Source of the DNA: Desulfurobacterium pacificum
GTDB taxonomy: Bacteria; Aquificota; Aquificia; Desulfurobacteriales; Desulfurobacteriaceae
NCBI RefSeq assembly: GCF_900182835.1
Contig: NZ_FXUB01000001.1
Coordinates: 372,001-436,000, forward strand
Direction of reading: 5' to 3'
Length of the DNA stretch: 64,000 bases
Position 1 is the first letter of the stretch. The number at the start of each line of letters is the position of its first letter. Shown one piece after another: positions 8,173 to 16,524 of the stretch. The notes beneath the pieces are model-generated. The model did not search any database. It saw nothing but the letters and a program-made list of their open reading frames with translations, and was not told where the DNA came from. The position numbers and the translations under genes were made by a program.

Positions 8173-8572
8173 ACCTTTCAATTCCTTTTATCCCCCAAGT
8201 TTTATAACCGATAACCTTTTTCCCCAACTTCAAAGCATGACCTATTTCACTCAACGTTCCGTAACTACCACCAACGGCAATTATAACTTTTGAAGAAGCA
8301 ACAACCAACACGTTCCTCGCTTGATACATACCGGTAGGAATTTGAACATCTATGTAAGGATTAGCGTTAAACTCATAACCTGGTAATATCCCAACCGTTA
8401 ATCCCCCTCCCATCTTCGCACCTTTAGCAGCAGCTTCCATAACCCCATAAAGACCCCCACAAACTAAAACGTATCCTCTCTTCGCTATCAATTTTCCAAC
8501 TTCAAAAGCCACATTATAAAGCTCACTACCTGGTTCAACGTTCCCATCACCTATAACTGCTACGTTCCTCAC
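8126..8572 (-). CDS. SLOG-fold TIGR00725-type protein (LOG/lysine-decarboxylase-like)
   Basis: This 148-residue Rossmann-like protein has an N-terminal VAVIGDGN strand-turn, CGGLYGVMEAAAKGA (about 38-53) and the loop IIAVGGSYGTLSEIGHAL (about 97-114), which match the TIGR00725/SLOG family related to cytokinin-riboside phosphoribohydrolases. The family's PGGxGTxxE motif is replaced by GGSYGTLSE. Nucleotide binding is likely; the substrate is unknown. It starts at GTG 8572, overlapping the KaiC-like stop (GTGA). SLOG proteins often sense or make nucleotide signals, which is notable beside a KaiC-like ATPase. Confidence 0.82.
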   Translation of the reverse strand: MRNVAVIGDGNVEPGSELYNVAFEVGKLIAKRGYVLVCGGLYGVMEAAAKGAKMGGGLTVGILPGYEFNANPYIDVQIPTGMYQARNVLVVASSKVIIAVGGSYGTLSEIGHALKLGKKVIGYKTWGIKGIERYEERGSFLSAVTNNI

Positions 8573-9462
8573 TTAGCCTTACCCCTCAGGTAGTCAACAA
8601 GTGGTTCCTTTATCTCAACAAGCCCTAACTCCGTAATCTCCATTAAATGAATCTTAGTATCATGACCACACAATCTACAACCATCAATTCTGAACAGCCT
8701 CAAGATATCCCCTAACTCTTTCTTAAACGCTTTTGCCCTTGAAGGAGAAAGAAGAATCTCTTTAGAAAGTACCATAGTGCAGTCAACTATATGACCTACT
8801 GCGTAGCCTCCAGCAGCCTCAGCCGAAAGCTCATCATGCCCACTTCTTTTCTGAGAAACGAAAATTGCTGTCTGATACCACTTCTTCATAAAGTTAAAGA
8901 AAGCTCTAACAATGGAACGAGCAAGCATCTCCTTAGCCTCGTAAAGTCCAGTAATAGAATCAATTACAGTTCTATGACAACGATAGGTTCTATAAACGTA
9001 AGCAAGAGTATCAAGCATCGTAGGAACATCATCTCTCAAACGAGCATTACTTGCAGCATCTATCAGTATGATATTGTTCTCTATTTCTTCAAAATTTACT
9101 CCCATAGCCGTTGCTCTTTCCCTTAAACCTGCTGCAACGAACGAAGCAGGACTTTCCACTGTTACAAAACATACCTTCTGCCCCAAAGAAGCCTGTTTTA
9201 TAGTAAACTGCTCAGCAATCAAACTCTTACCTGTATCTGGCATGCCCGTCAAGTTAACAACAGCGTATTCAGGAATTCCACCAAGAGACTTCCTAACAGG
9301 CTTACCGTCTTCCCACTCTACTTTAAAAAACAAATCATCAAGCCCTTTAACTCCCGTAGGCACGCCTCTTAGTTCAGGCGCTTTCTTAACAGCTTCCCCT
9401 AAAACGTAAACGTAGTCTTTCATTACCTGCGGTTGCCTGTCGGAAAACTGATAATCCGCCAT
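8569..9462 (-). CDS. KaiC-like RecA-fold ATPase
   Basis: This 297-residue single-domain RecA/KaiC-family ATPase has Walker A GMPDTGKS (residues 73-80), a catalytic Glu in the TVESP segment (about 101-105) and Walker B TVIDS (165-169). The family opening PTGVKGLDDLF is at 35-45. A CxxCGH motif (CRLCGHDT) near residue 258 could bind metal. Such KaiC-like proteins are common in thermophiles and have no settled function; clock function is not implied. ATG 9462 has GAGGGG upstream. It follows the phosphohexomutase by 11 nt and overlaps the SLOG gene, so its partners are likely in this operon. Confidence 0.83.
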   Translation of the reverse strand: MADYQFSDRQPQVMKDYVYVLGEAVKKAPELRGVPTGVKGLDDLFFKVEWEDGKPVRKSLGGIPEYAVVNLTGMPDTGKSLIAEQFTIKQASLGQKVCFVTVESPASFVAAGLRERATAMGVNFEEIENNIILIDAASNARLRDDVPTMLDTLAYVYRTYRCHRTVIDSITGLYEAKEMLARSIVRAFFNFMKKWYQTAIFVSQKRSGHDELSAEAAGGYAVGHIVDCTMVLSKEILLSPSRAKAFKKELGDILRLFRIDGCRLCGHDTKIHLMEITELGLVEIKEPLVDYLRGKAK

Positions 9463-9473
9463 ATCTATCCCCT

Positions 9474-10868
9474 CTAATTAGATTTCACTAATTTACAACC
9501 CCACTCCAACAGTTCCCTCGTTCTTTCAACACTCGGAGTTTCAGCGTAAACCCTGAATACCGGTTCTGTACCAGAAGGTCTAAACAGTATCCAGGAATCA
9601 TCTTTAAATATAATCTTTAAACCATCAATCGTTATTACCCTGTCAACAACCAAATCGTTCCACTTTTCAGGAGGATTCTTTTTTAACTTTTCTAAGTTCT
9701 CTCTTTCTTCTTCAGTAACAGGCAGGTCTCTCCTCAGGTAGTAAGCTTCTCCGAACTCTTTAAAGAGTGCCTTAACCATTTCAGAAACGCTTTTACCTTC
9801 TGCAAGCATCTTCTCAACTATCAAAAGTCCCATTAAAAGACCATCTCTTTCTGGCAAGTAGTCCATAAAAGCATAACCACCACTTTCCTCTCCACCAAAC
9901 ATAACCTTTTCTTTTAAAGCAACTTCAGAAATATTCTTAAATCCAACAGGTACCTCTTTCAACTCAATACCTTCAGCTCTACAAACCCTATCAACTAAAT
10001 AACCTGTTGAAACAGTTTTTACCACAATTCCATTTCTTACCCCTTTGTTCCTTATAACATGCTGAAGCAAAAGAGTGTAAACAATTTGAGAATTAACAAA
10101 ACTTCCTTTTTCATCAACTATACCAACTCTATCCCCATCTCCATCGTGAGCAATACCTACATCCGCTCTTTTAGCCCTAACAACCTCTTTTAAAGCTAAA
10201 ATATTTTTTTCAACTATAGGCTCAGGATGCTTACCGCCAAACAGCGGGTCTCTATAGGAATGAATAGAAACAACCCTTGTTTTTGTTCCTTCAACAGCTC
10301 TTGAAAGTAGTCCTTGCTGAGCACCAAACATGGGGTCATGAACTATCTCTACAGCTTTCTCTTTAAAAAGGGATAACTCCAATTGCTGTCTAACTCCTTC
10401 AACGTAAGGAGTGACAATATCTTCAACTTCAAAATCCCCACTTCCCTTCACTTCATCCAAAAACTTTTCCGCCTCTTCTAACTTACTTTCTATTCCCCTT
10501 GTAAACTCTGTAGTCGCAGCCCCACCGAAAGATTCTTTTACTTTATAGCCGTTATACTTACCGTGGTTATGAGAAGCAGTAATAACTATCCCATTATCAA
10601 AACCAGCATATTTAGTAGCGTGAGAAACTGCAGGAGTAGGTGAAAAAGTCTTGGATAGAACAACCTCAAATCCCATGTCTGCAAAAATCCCCGCCACAAA
10701 CCTCCCATACTCTTCAGACAGAAACCTTAAATCGTAACCAACAACAACCCTTTCAGCGCCCAACTCTTTCAGGTAAAGCGCATGCGCAACGGCAACCTTT
10801 TTCAGATTATCAAACGTAAAATCCTTTGATATAACGCCCCTCCAGCCGTCAGTTCCAAACTTTATCAT
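9474..10868 (-). CDS. Phosphoglucomutase/phosphomannomutase family enzyme
   Basis: This 464-residue alpha-D-phosphohexomutase interconverts hexose 1- and 6-phosphates. The start was set at ATG 10868 (MIKFGTDGWRG) because GGAGG lies 7 nt upstream. The active-site serine is in TASHN (Ser about 99), the Mg-binding loop is HDGDGDRVG (about 241-249), the sugar loop GGEESGG is present and the phosphate loop is RPSGTEP near the C-terminus. The usual Pro after TASHN is His here. Which sugar it prefers cannot be read from the sequence. It heads the operon running to aroK and would supply precursors for LPS and flagellar glycans. Confidence 0.88.
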   Translation of the reverse strand: MIKFGTDGWRGVISKDFTFDNLKKVAVAHALYLKELGAERVVVGYDLRFLSEEYGRFVAGIFADMGFEVVLSKTFSPTPAVSHATKYAGFDNGIVITASHNHGKYNGYKVKESFGGAATTEFTRGIESKLEEAEKFLDEVKGSGDFEVEDIVTPYVEGVRQQLELSLFKEKAVEIVHDPMFGAQQGLLSRAVEGTKTRVVSIHSYRDPLFGGKHPEPIVEKNILALKEVVRAKRADVGIAHDGDGDRVGIVDEKGSFVNSQIVYTLLLQHVIRNKGVRNGIVVKTVSTGYLVDRVCRAEGIELKEVPVGFKNISEVALKEKVMFGGEESGGYAFMDYLPERDGLLMGLLIVEKMLAEGKSVSEMVKALFKEFGEAYYLRRDLPVTEEERENLEKLKKNPPEKWNDLVVDRVITIDGLKIIFKDDSWILFRPSGTEPVFRVYAETPSVERTRELLEWGCKLVKSN

Positions 10869-10948
10869 TCTACTTCCTCCGCTTTTCAAATGGCATAAAG
10901 CTAAATTTTTTAATAGATTATAGCTTACAATCAGCAGACGGAGGAAAG

Positions 10949-11668
10949 ATGGAATCCATAACTATCCTTTACGATAACAAAGCAGTAGAAGGCTTTACAG
11001 CAGATTGGGGATTCAGCGCCTTAATTGAAACAGACGAAGAAACTCTCCTCTTCGATACAGGCGCAAAACCCGAAATTCTCAAAGAAAATGGAGAAAAAGC
11101 TGGCGTTGACTGGCAATCAATAGACTTTATCTTCATTTCCCACAACCATTGGGACCACACCGGCGGTCTCCCGTTCATCTTACAGGTAACAAACCAGCCT
11201 GAGCTTGTTATTCCAGAAACAGACTTAGAATACTTTGAAGAGTTAGCCGGAGAAAAAGCCATTTGCGTTCCCGTAAACGCTCCAACATACATAAGCGAAA
11301 AGTTCATATCAACAGGAATAATGGCAACCGGCATGGAAAACCCGGCTGCCGAACACTCCCTGATTTTCCAATCTTCCAAAGGCTTCATTCTCATAACAGG
11401 ATGCTCACATCCCGGAATAGTTGAAATAGCAAAAAGAGCAACAACCATCTGCGGAGAAAAACTCCTGCTAACCATAGGCGGTTTCCACCTCTACAAAAAA
11501 GACGCAGCAGAAATAGAAGAAATAGCGCAACAACTTAAAAATTTCACAGAATACGTAGCGCCCTGCCACTGCACAGGCGATTTAGGAATAGAAATATTTA
11601 AAACTCTCTGGAAAGAACGTTTCATAGAAGCCAAAGCCGGCGTAGAAATTCCCCTACAGGAGGCATAA
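10949..11668 (+). CDS. MBL-fold metallohydrolase (dihydropterin-ribofuranosyl-type subfamily)
   Basis: This 239-residue metallo-beta-lactamase-fold protein has the HXHXDH metal motif as H65-N-H67-W-D69-H70, followed by GCSHPGI (third metal ligand) and GGFHL and PCHCTG near the C-terminus. This pattern matches the archaeal-like 'beta-RFAP-related' MBL group more than glyoxalase II. The substrate is unknown. GGAGGAAAG precedes ATG 10949. The stop abuts the ffh start (AATG spacing), so the gene heads an ffh operon and may only share expression with it. Confidence 0.82.
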   Translation: MESITILYDNKAVEGFTADWGFSALIETDEETLLFDTGAKPEILKENGEKAGVDWQSIDFIFISHNHWDHTGGLPFILQVTNQPELVIPETDLEYFEELAGEKAICVPVNAPTYISEKFISTGIMATGMENPAAEHSLIFQSSKGFILITGCSHPGIVEIAKRATTICGEKLLLTIGGFHLYKKDAAEIEEIAQQLKNFTEYVAPCHCTGDLGIEIFKTLWKERFIEAKAGVEIPLQEA

Positions 11669-13021
11669 ATGTTTGACGCTTTAGCAGAAAAGATTCAATC
11701 AACGATAGAAAAATTAGGAAGAAAAGGCAAGATAGATAAAGAAACATTAGAAAAAGGATTAAGAGAAATAAAGTTAGCTCTCCTTGAAGCAGACGTTAAC
11801 TATAAAGTTGTCGCAAAGTTTATAAACGACATAAAAGAAAAAGCTTTAGGTGCAGACGTAACCAAAGGCGTTACCGCAGCACAGCAATTAGTAAAAATCG
11901 TTTACGACGAATTAGTTCAAGCATTAGGTGGAGAAGAGGCAAAACTAAACCTAAAAAACAAGCCGGCAGTTATCTTGCTGATAGGTCTTCAAGGTTCAGG
12001 AAAAACCACAACAGCTGCCAAATTAGCTAAATATCTAAAGAAGCAGGGCAAAAAAGTTCTCCTCACATCGGCAGACGTTTACCGTCCTGCAGCAATGCTT
12101 CAGCTTAAAAAGTTAGGTGACCAGATAGGCGTTCCCGTATTCTTAGAAGAAAACGAAAAAGATGCAGTAAAAATAGCTAAAGACGCCCTGAACAAAGCAA
12201 AAAGTGAAGATTACGACGTTCTAATCATTGATACCGCAGGAAGACTTCACATAGATGAAGAACTCTTAGAGGAAGCAAGAAAAATTAAGGAAGCTACAAA
12301 TCCCGATGAAACGCTCTTTGTAATTGACTCAATGACCGGTCAAGAATCGGTAAACATAGCCAAAGCCTTTGACGAAGCCGTAGGAATGACCGGAATTATT
12401 CTTACAAAGATGGATTCCGACGCAAGAGGTGGCGTAGCTTTATCTGTCAAAGGCGTTACCGGTAAACCTATAAAGTTTGCAGGCGTCGGAGAAAAAATAG
12501 ACGATTTCCAACCTTTCTATCCAGATAGAGTCGCTTCAAGAATCTTAGGCATGGGAGACGTCGTAACGCTCGTAGAAAAAGCGCAGGAAGTTATAGACGA
12601 AAAAGAAGCTCTATCAATGCAAGAAAAACTCCTCTCCGGCGAGTTCACCCTTGAAGATTTCCGCAAACAACTAAAAATGATTCAAAAGTTAGGACCTTTA
12701 CATCAAATAATGAGAATGATTCCAGGACTCGGCAGCCAGAAGATACTGAAACAGTTAGAACAGGCAATAGACGACAAAAAGCTCAAAAGGATAGAAGCAA
12801 TCATAGATTCAATGACTCCTGAAGAGAGAAGAAACCACGCAATAATCAATGCAAGCAGAAAGAGAAGAATAGCAAGAGGAAGCGGAACAAGCGTCAAAGA
12901 AGTGGACGCCCTGTTAAAGCAGTTCGTTCAGGCAAAAATGGCTATGAAACAGATGAGAAAGATGCAGAAGAAGATGGCTAAAAAGGGTGGAGGCGGAAAG
13001 TTTCCATTTCCCTTCTTTTAA
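11669..13021 (+). CDS. ffh: Signal recognition particle protein Ffh (SRP54)
   Basis: This 450-residue GTPase has the N-domain helical bundle (1-90), G-domain with G1 GLQGSGKTTT (about 106-115), DTAGR (about 190), TKMD (about 248) and a Met-rich M-domain (about 300-450) with the SGS-type RNA-binding segment RRIARGSG. Ffh with 4.5S RNA delivers nascent membrane proteins to FtsY and SecYEG. It starts immediately after the MBL gene with AGGAGG. The tail ends in a Gly/Phe-rich run. No SRP RNA gene was recognised nearby. Confidence 0.97.
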   Translation: MFDALAEKIQSTIEKLGRKGKIDKETLEKGLREIKLALLEADVNYKVVAKFINDIKEKALGADVTKGVTAAQQLVKIVYDELVQALGGEEAKLNLKNKPAVILLIGLQGSGKTTTAAKLAKYLKKQGKKVLLTSADVYRPAAMLQLKKLGDQIGVPVFLEENEKDAVKIAKDALNKAKSEDYDVLIIDTAGRLHIDEELLEEARKIKEATNPDETLFVIDSMTGQESVNIAKAFDEAVGMTGIILTKMDSDARGGVALSVKGVTGKPIKFAGVGEKIDDFQPFYPDRVASRILGMGDVVTLVEKAQEVIDEKEALSMQEKLLSGEFTLEDFRKQLKMIQKLGPLHQIMRMIPGLGSQKILKQLEQAIDDKKLKRIEAIIDSMTPEERRNHAIINASRKRRIARGSGTSVKEVDALLKQFVQAKMAMKQMRKMQKKMAKKGGGGKFPFPFF

Positions 13022-13024
13022 ACC

Positions 13025-13052
13025 TTGATTAAATCCAAATTTGGAATAAAAT
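13025..13052 (+). promoter_or_regulatory. Sigma-70 promoter for rpsP-khpA
   Basis: TTGATT (13025-13030) and TAAAAT (13047-13052) are separated by 16 bp in the 64-bp gap between ffh and rpsP, with AGGAGG and the TTG start of rpsP about 25 bp further on. Both boxes match the consensus well for an AT-rich genome. Confidence 0.6.
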
Positions 13053-13085
13053 TCTCCCACAAAACTTGATATTAGGAGGAAAGCG

Positions 13086-13316
13086 TTGGTAAAGATAAGA
13101 CTCAAAAAGATGGGAAGAAAGAAACTTCCAGTTTATAAAATCGTGGTAATGGAAGCTATGTCAAAAAGAGATGGAAAGGCTGTAGATATCTTAGGAACTT
13201 ACAACCCTAAATCCAAAGAACTTCAGGTTGATGTAGAGAAAGTTAAAGAATGGCTCTCTAAAGGTGCTCAACCTACAGAAAGAGTTGCTTCTCTTCTCAA
13301 GAAGGTAGTTCAATAA
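13086..13316 (+). CDS. rpsP: 30S ribosomal protein S16
   Basis: This 76-residue protein matches bS16 along its whole length ([20 protein letters not shown], then LGTYNPKS and the [12 protein letters not shown] segment). It starts at TTG 13086 with AGGAGG 6 nt upstream. It is followed by a KH-domain gene as in many bacteria, but rimM, trmD and rplS, which usually follow, are absent here because a terminator ends the unit after the KH gene. Confidence 0.97.
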   Translation: MVKIRLKKMGRKKLPVYKIVVMEAMSKRDGKAVDILGTYNPKSKELQVDVEKVKEWLSKGAQPTERVASLLKKVVQ

Positions 13317-13327
13317 GGAGGTGGAAA

Positions 13328-13567
13328 ATGTCTGCTCTCAAAGAAATGGTAGAGTGTGTAGCTAAAAGATTAGTTGACAATCCTGATGCTGTATCTGTAA
13401 CAGAAACGGAAGGTGAAAGAACTATTGTTATTGAACTCAAAGTTGATGCAAAAGACTTAGGAAAAGTTATTGGAAGACAGGGAAGAACCGCAAAAGCATT
13501 GAGAACCCTTCTTTCTGCCGCTGCAACAAAAATGGGCAAAAGAGCTGTTCTTGAAATAATTGAGTAG
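13328..13567 (+). CDS. khpA: KH-domain RNA-binding protein KhpA
   Basis: This 79-residue protein is a single type-II KH domain with the RNA-binding loop IGRQGRT (about 46-52) and the opening [19 protein letters not shown] typical of KhpA/YlqC. KhpA with KhpB binds RNA and affects cell-envelope gene expression. It lies 11 bp after rpsP with AGGAGGTGG before ATG 13328. The stop codon is inside the left arm of the downstream terminator. Confidence 0.92.
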   Translation: MSALKEMVECVAKRLVDNPDAVSVTETEGERTIVIELKVDAKDLGKVIGRQGRTAKALRTLLSAAATKMGKRAVLEIIE

Positions 13568-13592
13568 CGGGCTTTCCCGCTACTCTTATTTA
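13562..13592. terminator. Bidirectional terminator between khpA and the convergent GGDEF-like gene
   Basis: GAGTAGCGGG (13562-13571), loop CTTT, and CCCGCTACTC (13576-13585) make a perfect 10-bp stem with TTATTT after it on plus and CAATTATT-type T-rich sequence on minus. It begins within the khpA stop region and ends at the stop of the convergent gene, serving both. Confidence 0.9.
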
Positions 13593-14140
13593 ACTAACTT
13601 TTCAAAAATTAGGTCCGCTGTCATATCCGGTGTTACATCAAGATGTCTTATATCAAAATTAACAAGCACTTTTTGCGTACTATAGGTTTGTGCTTTCAAA
13701 TTTAAAAGCATCGCTTCCAATCTTCTAACAATAGCTTCTGCCTGTTCTTTTCCGCCAGCGAAAAAAACCATACCCAAAGAAGCATCGGACAGCTTAAACA
13801 ACAAATCACCAGGTCTAATTCTCCTGTCAAGATAAATAGCTATTTGATTCATTATCTGTTTTTCTTCTCTTTCTGGAATAGGCTCAACTAAAGAAAGGTT
13901 CACGCCAACAGCTAACAAATGGTCCTCGGGCGAATACTTTATCCTATCTATTAACCTGTTTATCTTTTGTTTAACAAACTTAGCTTTAGGTAAAAGCGTC
14001 TCCCTATCCACAAGCTCTCTGTACTCGTTTAACTCTTTTTCTAACAGTTCAATAGCATACTCAACCTGTTCAAGCTCGTGTAAACTCTCCTTAAAAAGCC
14101 TAAAAACTTCTTTTATTTTCTTTATTCCCGTATTTTCCAA
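13586..14140 (-). CDS. Coiled-coil protein with a degenerate GGDEF-like domain
   Basis: This 184-residue protein has an N-terminal coiled coil (about 10-55) followed by a fold that tracks a diguanylate cyclase: DRETLLPKAKFVK stands where DXLTXLXNR would be, and RPGDLLFKLSDASLGMVFF where the RXGGDEF strand-turn-strand would be. The GGDEF residues are replaced by DASLG, so catalysis is not expected. It may be a structural or c-di-GMP-blind remnant. It starts at TTG 14140 behind a strong GGGAGGGAAGG. It runs just downstream of the transaldolase gene and ends on the shared terminator. Confidence 0.62.
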   Translation of the reverse strand: MENTGIKKIKEVFRLFKESLHELEQVEYAIELLEKELNEYRELVDRETLLPKAKFVKQKINRLIDRIKYSPEDHLLAVGVNLSLVEPIPEREEKQIMNQIAIYLDRRIRPGDLLFKLSDASLGMVFFAGGKEQAEAIVRRLEAMLLNLKAQTYSTQKVLVNFDIRHLDVTPDMTADLIFEKLVK

Positions 14141-14161
14141 CCTTCCCTCCCCTTATAGCAG

Positions 14162-14824
14162 TTAACCAAATATAGAATCCTTATCAGGAACTTTTGCCCA
14201 GTCTTCTAAAAATCTCTCAATACCAACATCGGTAAGAGGATGCTTCGCAAGTTGCTTCACAACTTTAAACGGAATAGTAGCGATATCTGCCCCTAAAAGC
14301 GCAGACTGAAGTACATGTTGAGGATGTCTAACGCTTGCAACAATAATTTCAGTGTCAAAACCATAGTTGTCATAAATCTGAACAATCTGAGCAATCAATT
14401 CCATACCATCGTGACCGATATCGTCAAGCCTTCCCACAAAAGGAGAAACATAAGTAGCACCAGCCTTTGCTGCAAGCAACGCTTGCAACGGAGAAAACAC
14501 AAGAGTCACATTTGTCTTTATACCTTCTTCAGAAAGAATCTTAACAGCTTTTATGCCCTCAACAGTCATAGGTATCTTAATAACAACGTTATCTCCCAAC
14601 TTCGCCAACTGTTTTGCTTCATCCACCATTCCTTGTGTATCAAGACTAACTACTTCAAGGCTAACAGGACCAGGAACCGTCTCCACAATCTCCTTAGCAA
14701 CTTCCATAAAAGGTCTTCCCGTTTTTGAAATAAGCGTCGGATTGGTTGTCACTCCATCTACCATTCCCATTTCCATTGCTGCTTTTATCTCGTTTATATC
14801 AGCAGTATCAATAAAGAATTTCAT
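14162..14824 (-). CDS. tal: Transaldolase / fructose-6-phosphate aldolase (TalC family)
   Basis: This 220-residue TIM-barrel matches the short MipB/TalC transaldolases: [14 protein letters not shown] at the N-terminus, GVTTNPTLI (24-32), the Schiff-base Lys in NVVIKIPMT (about 79-87), [17 protein letters not shown] and ASVRHPQHV. It transfers a dihydroxyacetone unit in the non-oxidative pentose-phosphate pathway. The start overlaps the stop of the membrane hydrolase gene upstream (ATGA). Confidence 0.93.
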   Translation of the reverse strand: MKFFIDTADINEIKAAMEMGMVDGVTTNPTLISKTGRPFMEVAKEIVETVPGPVSLEVVSLDTQGMVDEAKQLAKLGDNVVIKIPMTVEGIKAVKILSEEGIKTNVTLVFSPLQALLAAKAGATYVSPFVGRLDDIGHDGMELIAQIVQIYDNYGFDTEIIVASVRHPQHVLQSALLGADIATIPFKVVKQLAKHPLTDVGIERFLEDWAKVPDKDSIFG

Positions 14825-15333
14825 CTACAAACCTCCTCCACAAGATTTTTTATCAAATGCACCAATTTCCCATCGAAAGAAAAACCTAAAATTTGAAAAT
14901 CCTCCACGCTAACAGCAGCTAACAGCGTAGATATCAAGAGAAGTATAACAAATATCTCTCCCAATTTTCCCGTCTTCATCAACTTCAAAGTTAAACGGGG
15001 ATAGTAAGAAAACTTATAAGGAATCCCCAAAGGATTAAGCACGTCCAAAAGAAGATGTGAAATATAACCTACTGTAAAAGACAACAGATAGACGGAAACG
15101 CCATAAAACCCTTTCATTCTAAGGAAAAACACCAATAGCAACAAACATAAAGGAATAACAGGATGGTGAGTTATCCCTCTATGACTATTTAAAAGATTCC
15201 TCTTATAAGGAGGGGGTAATCCTTTACCTACATCAATGTCAGGAAATATACTTCCTACAGCTGCTGGCAAAACAGGTAACTTTAAAAGCGTAGCTACCAA
15301 TATTCCAGCCAATATATGCGTTCCAGCTGTCAT
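14821..15333 (-). CDS. Membrane-bound metal-dependent hydrolase family protein (YdjM/DUF457)
   Basis: This 170-residue multi-pass protein carries the family's conserved polar residues: [10 protein letters not shown] at the N-terminus, FPDIDV (about 29-34) and [10 protein letters not shown] (about 48-57), which resemble a metal site at the membrane face, followed by several hydrophobic helices and [12 protein letters not shown] (about 92-103). Enzymatic activity has not been shown for the family. It is coupled by ATGA overlaps both to the upstream MBL gene and to tal. Confidence 0.82.
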   Translation of the reverse strand: MTAGTHILAGILVATLLKLPVLPAAVGSIFPDIDVGKGLPPPYKRNLLNSHRGITHHPVIPLCLLLLVFFLRMKGFYGVSVYLLSFTVGYISHLLLDVLNPLGIPYKFSYYPRLTLKLMKTGKLGEIFVILLLISTLLAAVSVEDFQILGFSFDGKLVHLIKNLVEEVCR

Positions 15334-15977
15334 CCTACAAGTTCTGCTATAAAAGGATTGTTCTTCAACTCTTCTGAAATAGTCGTTTTTTCGCCATGCC
15401 CAGGAAATAAAACAGTATCACCTTCAAGAACATTGAGAACTTTCAAAATAGATTTCTTTAAGTCATTATAATTGCTCATAGGCAAGTCATACCTTCCTAT
15501 ACTTCCCTTGAAAATCAAATCCCCTACCAAAGCAAACTTTTTACCACTATCAAAAACAACAATACTACCCGGAGAGTGACCCGGCGTATGAAGCACCTGA
15601 AAAATAACGTTTCCCAACGCGAATTTACTCCCTTCAGACAAAGTCTCATCGGGAGGAGGAGAATATTCAGCTCCCGCCATTCTTCCTATTTCACTCTCTA
15701 TCCAAAAGTTTAAATATTTAGCCGCCTCCTCATGCATTATCAGTTTAGCTTCCGGAAACTCAAGCTTAGCCCAAACGTTCGCTGCCGTATGGTCTGGATG
15801 CTCGTGAGTATTCAAGATATACTTAACAACCAGCTCGTTTCTATCAATCTCATCCCTCAACTCCTCAACAGCTTCCCTGCTTCCTGGGTCTACTACCATA
15901 GCTTCTTTAGATTCTTCATCCCAAACAAGATAGGTATTTACCAAAAAACTCCCTGACGGATAAATAGTTATCTTCAT
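15330..15977 (-). CDS. MBL-fold hydrolase, hydroxyacylglutathione-hydrolase-like
   Basis: This 215-residue protein has the glyoxalase-II-type order of metal ligands: NTHEHPDHTA (H57, H59, D61, H62 region), HTPGHSPGSI (about 133-142), LVGDLIF (about 152-158) and FPGHGEKTT near the C-terminus. It would hydrolyse a thioester or persulfide-type substrate. It lacks the C-terminal substrate domain of true GloB, so YcbL-like or general MBL is safer. It ends in an ATGA overlap with the membrane hydrolase gene. Confidence 0.85.
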   Translation of the reverse strand: MKITIYPSGSFLVNTYLVWDEESKEAMVVDPGSREAVEELRDEIDRNELVVKYILNTHEHPDHTAANVWAKLEFPEAKLIMHEEAAKYLNFWIESEIGRMAGAEYSPPPDETLSEGSKFALGNVIFQVLHTPGHSPGSIVVFDSGKKFALVGDLIFKGSIGRYDLPMSNYNDLKKSILKVLNVLEGDTVLFPGHGEKTTISEELKNNPFIAELVG

Positions 15978-15981
15978 AACA

Positions 15982-16524
15982 CTACTCCTTCAAAGATATG
16001 AATTCTCCAATTTCTTCAAGGTCTACATATTCATTTGCAGCCTGAATAATCTCTTTCGCCGTTATTGATTTAAAAGAAACAACCTCTACCTTAATACCTT
16101 TGGCTTTCAAATAATTAATTAAATCAACAAAATCCCCATCTCCACTCATTATAACAACCACATCTGCCTTTCCATTTTCCGTTATAGCAATAGCATCAAT
16201 AGCAATACCCATATCCCAATCAGCCTTATATTCCACCCTATCCCAGTTATAAAACTTCTTAGGCTCTTTAAGTTTTATTTCATAACCTATACTTTTCAAA
16301 ACGTAAATAAAACTGTCCTGATTAACTCTATCCAAATCAACTAAATAAGCTATAGCCCTTACTAACTTCCTTCCTCTAACACCTACTTCTAAAAGTTTCC
16401 TGAAGTCAACTTTTTTCTTCAAAGCATTTTTTGAACCATAGTAAATGTTCTGCATATCAACAAATACAGCAACTCTCAGGTGAGAAAATACACTATCCCT
16501 TTCTATCAGGTCTTCCGCCTTCAC
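15982..16524 (-). CDS. NYN-domain (LabA-like/DUF88) putative RNase
   Basis: This 180-residue protein has the PIN-like NYN fold: the first acidic strand VAVFVDMQNIYYG (near residue 20), a second WDMGIAID (about 99) and the signature MSGDGDFVDLINYL (about 115-128). The start was placed at GTG 16524, because GGAGG lies 8 nt upstream and the longer form would overlap the CDF gene by 83 bp with no ribosome site. NYN proteins are Mg-dependent nucleases acting on structured RNA. The target is unknown. It still overlaps the transporter gene by 32 bp. Confidence 0.82.
   Translation of the reverse strand: MKAEDLIERDSVFSHLRVAVFVDMQNIYYGSKNALKKKVDFRKLLEVGVRGRKLVRAIAYLVDLDRVNQDSFIYVLKSIGYEIKLKEPKKFYNWDRVEYKADWDMGIAIDAIAITENGKADVVVIMSGDGDFVDLINYLKAKGIKVEVVSFKSITAKEIIQAANEYVDLEEIGEFISLKE

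Noticed and set aside
11600-13100. SRP RNA near ffh.
   Set aside because: No conserved GGAA-type tetraloop hairpin of SRP RNA is visible around the gene.
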